A stretch of DNA of 5,238 bases. Source: Alphaproteobacteria bacterium (GTDB lineage Bacteria > Pseudomonadota > Alphaproteobacteria > Rhizobiales > Aestuariivirgaceae). A program made the translations under genes and the position numbers. The notes beneath the pieces are model-generated. The model did not search any database. It was not told the origin of the DNA and saw only the letters and a list, made by a program, of their open reading frames with translations. Position 1 is the stretch's first letter. Every line of letters starts with the position of its first letter. Positions 1 to 4,612 of this stretch are shown piece by piece. Location: assembly GCA_024639035.1 (NCBI GenBank), contig JAHEJE010000214.1, positions 1 to 5,238 on the forward strand, given 5' to 3'.

Positions 1-749
1 AATTGTCCGAACGCCTGGTGCGCACCGGGGTCTACCGGCTGGCCCGCGACGGCTGGCTCGAAAGCCGGGCCCGCGGCCGTCGCAGTTACTATGCCCTCAC
101 CACCTCCGGCCGGGACATCTTTGCCGAGGCCGACGCCCGTATCTATGCCGCCGGGGCGCCCGAATGGAGCGGGCAGTGGACTCTCGTTCAAATCATGCCG
201 GAAGCACCGCCGGACCAGCGCCGATCGGTGCGCGATGCGCTGCGATGGCAGGGCTTCGGCCAACTGTCGCCGACCCTGATGGTCAAGCCGCAACGCCGCC
301 CGCCGCAGGTTTCGCTGCTCAAGGCCGGAGCGCTGGATGCAGCAGCCGTGCTCAGCATCTTCAGCGCCCGGCTGGAGGACCTGCCCGGCGCCGCCAGCTT
401 GCGCGACACCGCCTCGGCCGCCTGGGACCTGGGTGAACTCAACGCCGCCTACCGTCAGTTCATCGATGACTTTCAGCCCTTCGCCGGCACCGGCCCACAC
501 CCGCCGGAGCGCGCCTTCGCCCTGCGCGTGCTGCTCATCCACGAGTACCGCCGCATCTTGCTGAAGGACCCGCGCCTGCCCGCCGACCTGTTGCCCGGCG
601 ACTGGTCCGGCGCCACCGCGCGCGCGCTGGTCGCCAGGCTCTACGGCGAGATCGCCGCAAATGCCGAGGAATTCATCGCCGCCACATTGCAGAACTGGCA
701 CGGCGCAATCGGCCCGGCGGAACCGGCGCTTCGCCAACGCTTTGCCTGA
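1..749 (+). CDS. paaX: PaaX-family transcriptional repressor, 5' end cut by window edge
   Basis: This is a transcriptional regulator of the PaaX family, whose E. coli member represses phenylacetate degradation and is released by phenylacetyl-CoA. The frame is open to the left edge and its first full codon is TTG at 3; that codon aligns with an internal leucine of the family, so the true start lies outside. About 248 residues are visible against roughly 300 to 320 for full-length members, so about 50 N-terminal residues, including the first part of the winged helix, are missing. Visible hallmarks are the end of the winged-helix domain (residues 4-36, RTGVYRLARDGWL then GRRSYYALT), the middle domain with WSGQW near 55-59 and WQGFG near 82-86, and the C-terminal PaaX block with ERAFALRVLLIHEYRR then LLKDPRLPADLLP at about 167-198. 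No paa catabolic genes are in the window; any target would be to the left or elsewhere. The family call is firm, the exact effector is not. Confidence 0.9.
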   Translation, partial: LSERLVRTGVYRLARDGWLESRARGRRSYYALTTSGRDIFAEADARIYAAGAPEWSGQWTLVQIMPEAPPDQRRSVRDALRWQGFGQLSPTLMVKPQRRPPQVSLLKAGALDAAAVLSIFSARLEDLPGAASLRDTASAAWDLGELNAAYRQFIDDFQPFAGTGPHPPERAFALRVLLIHEYRRILLKDPRLPADLLPGDWSGATARALVARLYGEIAANAEEFIAATLQNWHGAIGPAEPALRQRFA

Positions 750-769
750 ACTGCATTCACCACTATGAT
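742..769 (+). promoter_or_regulatory. Candidate sigma-70-type promoter for the DUF2259 gene
   Basis: TATGAT at 764-769 differs from the TATAAT consensus at one base. A weak -35 (TTGCCT, 742-747) sits 16 bases upstream, inside the last codons of the PaaX gene. Transcription starting about 7 bases after the -10 would begin at or beside the ATG at 776, giving little or no leader. The -35 matches poorly, so the assignment rests mainly on the -10 and the position. Confidence 0.35.
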
Positions 770-775
770 GGGGTC

Positions 776-1492
776 ATGATCAAAGCAATTCTCGTCAGCC
801 TGTTTTTGGCGATGTCGGCCTGCGCAGCTCTCGCCGCCGATAGTGCCGAACGCCGCATCATCGGCTTCTCGCCCGACGGCAAGTGGTTCGCATTCGAGCA
901 ATTCGGAGTCCAGGACGGCTCGGGCTTTCCCTACCATGACGTCTACGTCGTCGATGTCATCAACGACGCCTGGGCGCCGGGCACGCCGATCAACGTGCGC
1001 ATCGATGACGAAACAGCGACACCGGTGCAGGCGCGCAACCAGGCCCGTGTCAAGGCCGCTCCCGAATTGGCCAGGCGCAAGATCGTCAACCCAGGCTTCA
1101 TTCTGGCCTCCAACCCGGTGACCGAGCCGGAGGCCACGCCGGGGCTGGTGCGGTTCAATCCCCACCGCAACTGGACCGGCCCGCAGGAGGCCTACAGCCT
1201 GACGCTTCATACGACCGCGATCTCCAAGCCGGAAGCTTGCGCCTATTCCGACAGCGACATCAAACTGTTTGCCTTGAAGCTTGCCGTCGGCGACGGCCCG
1301 GCAACGGAGGTCTATCGCGACCAGGCGCTGCCGAAGTCGCGCGGCTGCGCCCACAGTTACCGGATCGCCGATGTCATCATCCACGAGGAGCGCCTCAAGC
1401 CGGACCGTCTGGTCGTGCTGATCCACGTCTTTACTCAGGGCTTCGAAGGCAGCGATGCCCGCTTCATCGCCGTACCGGTCGCGGTGCCGTGA
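776..1492 (+). CDS. Secreted DUF2259-domain protein of unknown function
   Basis: The 238-residue product resembles the DUF2259 family of predicted secreted proteins, known mainly from alphaproteobacteria and without an assigned function. It begins with a signal peptide: a lysine at 3, a hydrophobic core at about 4-15 and an ALAAD cleavage region near 18-22, pointing to export to the periplasm. The cysteine at 16 follows M-S-A, a poor lipobox, so signal peptidase I cleavage is more likely than lipidation. The mature part opens with RRIIGFSPDGKWFAFEQFGVQDGSGFPYHDVYVVD (about 27-60 region), the typical family start, with a look of a single beta-propeller-like strand repeat. Two mature cysteines, at 155 and 191, could form a disulfide. 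The gene lies 26 bases after the PaaX stop and 72 before purB. The ATG at 776 gives the intact signal peptide. There is no clear Shine-Dalgarno sequence, only a G-rich ATGGGG just upstream. Confidence 0.85.
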   Translation: MIKAILVSLFLAMSACAALAADSAERRIIGFSPDGKWFAFEQFGVQDGSGFPYHDVYVVDVINDAWAPGTPINVRIDDETATPVQARNQARVKAAPELARRKIVNPGFILASNPVTEPEATPGLVRFNPHRNWTGPQEAYSLTLHTTAISKPEACAYSDSDIKLFALKLAVGDGPATEVYRDQALPKSRGCAHSYRIADVIIHEERLKPDRLVVLIHVFTQGFEGSDARFIAVPVAVP

Positions 1493-1496
1493 CACG

Positions 1497-1525
1497 TTGA
1501 ACGCCGGGCGGCGGGCTGCTAGGAC
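1497..1525 (+). promoter_or_regulatory. Candidate promoter for purB
   Basis: TTGAAC at 1497-1502 and TAGGAC at 1520-1525 are separated by exactly 17 bases, the usual sigma-70 spacing. The -35 keeps the TTGA core, and the -10 keeps T, A and the fifth-position A. Transcription would start near 1532 and leave a leader of about 33 bases before the purB ATG. No purine riboswitch or clear repressor palindrome is visible in the gap. The spacing is good but both hexamers are imperfect. Confidence 0.35.
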
Positions 1526-1564
1526 AAGCTCCCATTCACCGCCGGACAGAATCGAGACCCCCGC

Positions 1565-2869
1565 ATGATCCCGCGCTATACCCGCCCGGAAATGGCCGCC
1601 ATCTGGTCGCCCGAGAGCAAGTTCCGCATCTGGTTCGAGATCGAGGCCCATGCCGCAAGCGCCCAGGCCGAACTGGGCGTGATCCCCAAGGCATCCGCCG
1701 CGGCGATCTGGGACAAGGGCGGGGCTGCCGAATTCGACGTCGCCCGCATCGATGCGATCGAAGCCGAGGTCAAGCATGATGTCATCGCCTTCCTGACCCA
1801 CCTGGCCGAATTCATCGGCGACGATGCCCGCTTCGTCCACCAGGGCATGACGTCATCGGACGTGCTCGACACCTGCTTCAACGTTCAGCTTGCGCGCGCC
1901 GCCGATCTTCTGGCCGAGGATCTGGATGGCCTGCTCTCCGCCTTGAAGCGGCGCGCCATCGAGCACAGGCACACCCTGACCATCGGCCGCAGCCACGGCA
2001 TCCACGCCGAACCGACGACGTTCGGGCTCAAGCTGGCCCAGGCCTATGCCGAGTTCGACCGCTGCCGCGAACGGCTGGCGGCGGCCCGGCGCGAGGTCGC
2101 GACCTGCGCCATTTCCGGCGCCGTCGGCACCTTCGCCAACATCGAACCGTTCGTTGAGGAATACGTCGCCGAGAAGATGGGGCTGGAAGCCGAACCGGTC
2201 TCGACCCAGGTCATTCCGCGCGACCGACACGCGATGTACTTTTCGGTACTCGGCGTCATCGCCTCGTCGATCGAGCGGCTGGCCACCGAAATCCGCCACC
2301 TCCAGCGCACCGAGGTGCTTGAGGTCGAGGAGTATTTTTCGCCCGGCCAGAAAGGCTCATCGGCAATGCCGCACAAGCGCAATCCGATCCTGACCGAGAA
2401 CCTCACCGGCCTGGCCCGGCTGGTCCGCTCCGCGGTGATGCCGGCGCTGGAGAACGTCGCCCTGTGGCATGAGCGCGACATCTCGCACTCTTCGGTGGAA
2501 CGCGGCATCGGCCCGGATGCCACCGTCCATCTCGACTTTGCCCTCAAGCGCCTGACCGGTGTCATCGACAAGCTGGTCGTCTATCCGGACAACATGCAGG
2601 CCAATCTCGACAGGCTCGGCGGACTGGTGCATTCCCAGCGCGTACTGCTGGCCCTGACCCAGGCCGGCGTCAGCCGCGAGGACGCCTACCGCCTGGTGCA
2701 GCGCAACGCCATGCCGGTATGGCGCGGCGAAGGCAATTTTCTGGCCTTGCTGAAGGCCGATGAGGAGGTCGTACTGAGCGATGCCGACCTCGATGCCCTG
2801 TTCGACCTCGGCTACCACACCAAGCACGTCGACACCATCTTCGCCCGCGTGTTCGGCGAGGATGCATGA
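1565..2869 (+). CDS. purB: Adenylosuccinate lyase
   Basis: PurB catalyses two steps of purine synthesis in the cytoplasm: cleavage of SAICAR to AICAR plus fumarate, and of adenylosuccinate to AMP plus fumarate. At 434 residues it matches the short, Bacillus-like form of this homotetrameric enzyme. The fumarase/aspartase superfamily signature is intact: GSSAMPHKRNP at 264-274 carries the catalytic-loop serine. Other conserved blocks are KHDV with H71, GMTSSD at 94-99 (substrate phosphate and fumarate binding) and GRSHGIHAEP at 141-150 with the catalytic histidine H144. The C-terminal helical domain (about 360-434) is also complete. The ATG at 1565 gives the usual N-terminus (IPRYTRPEM, then W14), although the ribosome binding site is weak (CGAGA at 1553-1557). 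The next gene starts inside its last codons, suggesting cotranscription and coupled translation. I see no truncation or missing key residue. Confidence 0.98.
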   Translation: MIPRYTRPEMAAIWSPESKFRIWFEIEAHAASAQAELGVIPKASAAAIWDKGGAAEFDVARIDAIEAEVKHDVIAFLTHLAEFIGDDARFVHQGMTSSDVLDTCFNVQLARAADLLAEDLDGLLSALKRRAIEHRHTLTIGRSHGIHAEPTTFGLKLAQAYAEFDRCRERLAAARREVATCAISGAVGTFANIEPFVEEYVAEKMGLEAEPVSTQVIPRDRHAMYFSVLGVIASSIERLATEIRHLQRTEVLEVEEYFSPGQKGSSAMPHKRNPILTENLTGLARLVRSAVMPALENVALWHERDISHSSVERGIGPDATVHLDFALKRLTGVIDKLVVYPDNMQANLDRLGGLVHSQRVLLALTQAGVSREDAYRLVQRNAMPVWRGEGNFLALLKADEEVVLSDADLDALFDLGYHTKHVDTIFARVFGEDA

Positions 2870-3323
2870 CACTTACACCATATTGCACCTGACGCCCTGG
2901 ACCCGGGCCGGGCTGGTCTGCCTGTCGGCCGTGCTGGCGCTGGCAACCGTCGCCGGCGCCCATTGGCTGCACCGCGGCGCCCGGTTGCGGTTTCGCGGTG
3001 CCGGACGCGCGGCCGTTCATGGCCTGGTCGCGGCAGGCGTGTTCTGGCTTTTCTTGTGGCTGAACCCGCAAGTCTACTACCTGTTCTACTGGCTGGCTCT
3101 GGCAGGATTACCGATGCAACTGGTAATCGCCGCGCCACCGCCGCTGAATGAAGTGCTCGGCCTGCTGATGATCGATTTCACCGCCGACCTGCCTCCGATA
3201 GCCCAAGGCCTGCTTGGCTGGACCCTGGCCTTGCAGGCGGTGTGGCAGGCGACCCGCAAGGTGCCGGGTGAACCCTATGGTGGCCACCCAAGCGGCACCG
3301 TCGATGGCAAGACCCGGAGATGA
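2862..3323 (+). CDS. Small integral membrane protein of unknown function
   Basis: I do not recognise this 153-residue protein. From the ATG at 2862 it begins MHDTYTILHLTPWTRAG. It has hydrophobic segments at about 15-36, 50-67 and 70-91, and a weaker one at about 112-130, so three or four membrane passes are likely. Basic stretches (H38 to R49, with several Arg) follow the first segment, and the C-terminal 20 residues are polar and Gly/Lys/Arg-rich. The second and third segments are aromatic-rich (FWLFLWLNPQVYYLFYWLAL). The frame stays open upstream to 2781 within purB, but that longer start would add residues read out of frame from purB, so I prefer 2862. It overlaps the purB stop by 8 bases, and the GAGG at 2858-2861 is too close to serve as a normal ribosome binding site, so translation is probably coupled to purB. 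Third codon positions are strongly G/C, like neighbouring real genes. The phosphatase gene follows after 4 bases. Confidence 0.75.
   Translation: MHDTYTILHLTPWTRAGLVCLSAVLALATVAGAHWLHRGARLRFRGAGRAAVHGLVAAGVFWLFLWLNPQVYYLFYWLALAGLPMQLVIAAPPPLNEVLGLLMIDFTADLPPIAQGLLGWTLALQAVWQATRKVPGEPYGGHPSGTVDGKTRR
3316..3319 (+). promoter_or_regulatory. Ribosome binding site that fixes the phosphatase start
   Basis: GGAG at 3316-3319 sits 8 bases before the ATG at 3328, inside the last codons of the membrane protein gene. It supports 3328 over the in-frame upstream starts at 3214 and about 3280, which have no such element and would add residues lacking family character. Confidence 0.6.
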
Positions 3324-3327
3324 GCGA

Positions 3328-3879
3328 ATGAGGCTGTTGCACTTTGTCAGGCATGCTGCGGTGGCGGTCGATCCTGGCCTGCCCTCCAGCGACTGGCCAC
3401 TGGCGGCGGGTGCCGAGGCAGCGGTCTCCGCCCTGGCTACCGGTCTGCACGGCATTGGGCCCAGGCGGATCGTGTCGAGCAACCATCGCAAGGCCACACA
3501 GACCGCCGACATTCTGGCCAGGGAACTGGGGGCGCCGGTGGAGGTCCATCCCGGGCTCGAGGAGCACCACCGCGAACAGGGCGATTTCTTTGCCACCCGC
3601 CAGGCATTCGAGGACGCAATGACAGCGTTTTTTGAACACCCGAATGAAACCGTTCTGGGCAGCGAAAGTGCAGCAGCGGCGCGTGCCCGCTTCCAGGACG
3701 CGGTTCGCAACATCATGACGCTGAGCGACGATGACGAAATCGTCGTTTCGCACGGCGCGGTCATGGCGCTTTTGCTGGAACAGGATGCGAACGGTTCCGC
3801 CCGTTCAATCTGGCAGCGCCTGAAGCAACCCGACCATCTGACCATCGAATGGCCGGGCCTGCGCATTGTCGAAAAATGA
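3328..3879 (+). CDS. Histidine phosphatase superfamily protein (SixA/phosphoglycerate-mutase-like)
   Basis: The 183-residue product belongs to the histidine phosphatase superfamily, which transfers phosphate through a phosphohistidine intermediate. The N-terminus MRLLHFVRHA provides R8 and the nucleophile H9. The second arginine is R54 in SSNHRKATQTADILA, matching the family block SxxxRAxQTA. An acidic residue at E78 or E79 (PGLEEHHRE) is placed to be the general acid, and the second histidine is H142 in VVSHGAV. DWPLAAGAEA near 22-31 resembles the short D-x-PL-x-x-x-G segment of SixA-like members. The size fits small single-domain members, and there is no signal peptide, so it should be cytoplasmic. 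The substrate cannot be read from the sequence: candidates include phosphohistidine proteins, sugar phosphates or nucleotide-linked phosphates. It is the last gene of the probable purB transcription unit. Its final codons overlap the T-rich tail of a terminator serving the opposite strand. Confidence 0.88.
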   Translation: MRLLHFVRHAAVAVDPGLPSSDWPLAAGAEAAVSALATGLHGIGPRRIVSSNHRKATQTADILARELGAPVEVHPGLEEHHREQGDFFATRQAFEDAMTAFFEHPNETVLGSESAAAARARFQDAVRNIMTLSDDDEIVVSHGAVMALLLEQDANGSARSIWQRLKQPDHLTIEWPGLRIVEK

Positions 3880-3911
3880 AGGCCGGACAGCGCAACCTGC
3901 GCCATCCGGCC
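3872..3911 (-). terminator. Factor-independent terminator of the L,D-transpeptidase gene
   Basis: GGCCGGA (3881-3887) pairs perfectly with TCCGGCC (3905-3911). Inside, GCGCA (3890-3894) pairs with TGCGC (3898-3902), leaving symmetric two-base internal loops and a three-base apical loop. Read on the minus strand the hairpin is followed by TTCATTTTTC, a usable U-rich tail that lies in the 3' end of the phosphatase gene. On the plus strand no T run follows, so plus-strand termination here would be weaker or factor-assisted. Confidence 0.65.
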
Positions 3912-3917
3912 CGTGGC

Positions 3918-3942
3918 TCCTGAAAGATGCCGTCCCTCAGGA
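3918..3942. repeat. Short inverted repeat in the convergent junction
   Basis: TCCTGA (3918-3923) and TCAGGA (3937-3942) form a possible 6-bp stem with a 13-base loop, followed on the plus strand by TTT. This is weak as a terminator but is placed where plus-strand transcripts of the purB unit should end. Confidence 0.25.
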
Positions 3943-3948
3943 TTTCGA

Positions 3949-3963
3949 AGGGGTCTAACCCCT
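3949..3963. repeat. Short hairpin overlapping the transpeptidase stop codon
   Basis: AGGGG (3949-3953) and CCCCT (3959-3963) flank a five-base loop. The right arm reaches into the minus-strand stop codon at 3962-3964. It is the third inverted repeat in an 80-base junction and may be a minor mRNA 3'-end structure or chance. Confidence 0.25.
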
Positions 3964-4414
3964 AGTTGGTGATCCTGATGCGCGTGTTGCGCATGCCGTG
4001 GCGGCGCACCAGAGAGAACAATTCGCGGGCGTGGCGCGGATGCAGCCGCACGCAGCCGTGCGAGGCCGGCCGGCCAAGCCGCCGGGTGTAGTTTGTGCCG
4101 TGGATGGCATAGCCGCCGAGGAAGAAAATCGAATGCGGCATCGGGCTCATGTCATATTTGCGCGAGTAGTGCATGCGCGCCAGCCATTTCGGCCGGTAGG
4201 TGCCGCGCGGCGTGCGGTAGCCGCGGCGTCCGGTTGAGACTTTCCACGTGGCGTAATGCCGGCCATCGACCGTCACGCTCATCCGCTGGCTGGAAATATC
4301 GATCTTTGCAATCACCTTGGCCGAAGCCGGCGCTGAAACGGCCAGCAAGCCGAACACAACGGCAAAGCAGGCGGCGATCAAGATGGTTACCCGGTTCGTG
4401 ACCTTGCTACGCAT
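3962..4414 (-). CDS. L,D-transpeptidase, YkuD domain, secreted
   Basis: This enzyme family acts in the periplasm, forming 3-3 peptidoglycan cross-links or attaching proteins to the wall through a catalytic cysteine. The YkuD signature is complete near the C-terminus: IHGTNYTRRLGRPASHGCVRL, with H105, S118, H119, catalytic C121 and R123. At 150 residues it is a minimal version: a signal peptide (about 1-32, ending PASA before KVIAK) and then essentially one catalytic domain, with no peptidoglycan-binding module. The mature chain is very rich in Arg and Lys, which may favour contact with the anionic wall. The ATG at 4414 is preferred over an in-frame TTG at 4420, because GGGAGAG (minus strand, 4427-4421) is six bases from the ATG but directly abuts the TTG. 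The gene is alone on its strand between a 198-base gap and a terminator. Cross-linking type and any special role, such as polar growth, are inferred only from the family. Confidence 0.93.
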   Translation of the reverse strand: MRSKVTNRVTILIAACFAVVFGLLAVSAPASAKVIAKIDISSQRMSVTVDGRHYATWKVSTGRRGYRTPRGTYRPKWLARMHYSRKYDMSPMPHSIFFLGGYAIHGTNYTRRLGRPASHGCVRLHPRHARELFSLVRRHGMRNTRIRITN

Positions 4415-4420
4415 AAGCAA

Positions 4421-4427
4421 CTCTCCC
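4421..4427 (-). promoter_or_regulatory. Strong ribosome binding site of the L,D-transpeptidase
   Basis: GGGAGAG on the minus strand lies six bases before the ATG at 4414-4412. It is the best ribosome binding site in the window and decides between that ATG and the TTG two codons upstream. Confidence 0.65.
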
Positions 4428-4583
4428 AGTCTTCCCGGAGCGCTGCAGCAAGCCCGTACGCCGGCGCGCGCTCATTCTTGTCGTTCTGCATGCCAATGCC
4501 GGCACGCAATCGTCATTCAAGGATACATCCGAACCGTAACGAATCCGGTGCGGTTTGTCACATTCCTGCTGCGATTTGCCTTT

Positions 4584-4598
4584 GCCGGCCATGCCGGC
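4584..4598 (-). terminator. GC-rich hairpin after the phosphoribosyltransferase gene
   Basis: Two copies of GCCGGC (4584-4589 and 4593-4598) are separated by three bases and can form a 6-bp, all-G/C stem 14 bases after the minus-strand stop codon. No T run follows on that strand (it continues AAAGGCAAATC), so it is at best a Rho-assisted terminator or a 3'-end stabilising hairpin. Confidence 0.3.
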
Positions 4599-4612
4599 CG
4601 GCGCGCCAGGCA

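Larger units (their letters stand above)
4415..4612. other. Intergenic region upstream of the L,D-transpeptidase
   Basis: The 198 bases between the two minus-strand genes hold no convincing gene. On the minus strand GTGACA (4561-4556) and TACGGT (4538-4533) are 17 bases apart and form a weak promoter candidate, which would give a leader of over 100 bases. Small symmetric elements include TGCCGGCA (4497-4504), GGATACATCC (4521-4530), AACCG/CGGTT arms (4532-4536 and 4551-4555) and GGCGCGCC (4600-4607). In GC-rich DNA some of these are expected by chance. Its middle part (about 4470-4580) looks less GC-rich than the flanking genes, as expected for a regulatory region. Confidence 0.35.

Noticed and set aside
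765..779. Mini reading frame ATG ATG GGG TCA TGA whose stop overlaps the DUF2259 start
   Set aside because: It is only four codons, without a ribosome binding site, and overlaps the -10 candidate; chance is the simplest explanation.
812..823. Possible lipobox (M-S-A-C) in the DUF2259 signal peptide
   Set aside because: Methionine at the -3 position is poor for lipobox recognition, and a good signal peptidase I site (ALAAD) follows within a few residues.
1503..1547. Imperfect CCGGGCGG / CCGCCGG arms before purB as a terminator or operator
   Set aside because: The arms need a bulge, the loop is over 25 bases, and no T run follows; GC-rich chance pairing is likely.
641..1840. A 399-codon open frame on the minus strand, antisense to the PaaX end, the DUF2259 gene and the purB start
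   Set aside because: It crosses three well-supported genes, has no family character or plausible ribosome binding site, and GC-rich coding DNA commonly leaves long stop-free antisense frames.
2781..2861. Upstream in-frame extension of the membrane protein gene
   Set aside because: It would be read out of frame from purB, adds a Ser/Thr/Pro-rich stretch typical of shadow translation, and has no ribosome binding site.
1853..2872. Several 115-175 codon open frames on both strands within purB
   Set aside because: PurB is intact from end to end with its signature motifs, so these are shadows of its codons.
3214..3327. Upstream in-frame extension of the phosphatase
   Set aside because: Family proteins begin right before the RH motif, and GGAG at 3316-3319 is correctly spaced for the ATG at 3328.
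3108..3905. A 265-codon minus-strand open frame opposite the membrane protein and phosphatase genes
   Set aside because: The product is rich in Ser, Arg and Ala with no recognisable motif, while the plus strand carries a complete phosphatase with all catalytic residues.
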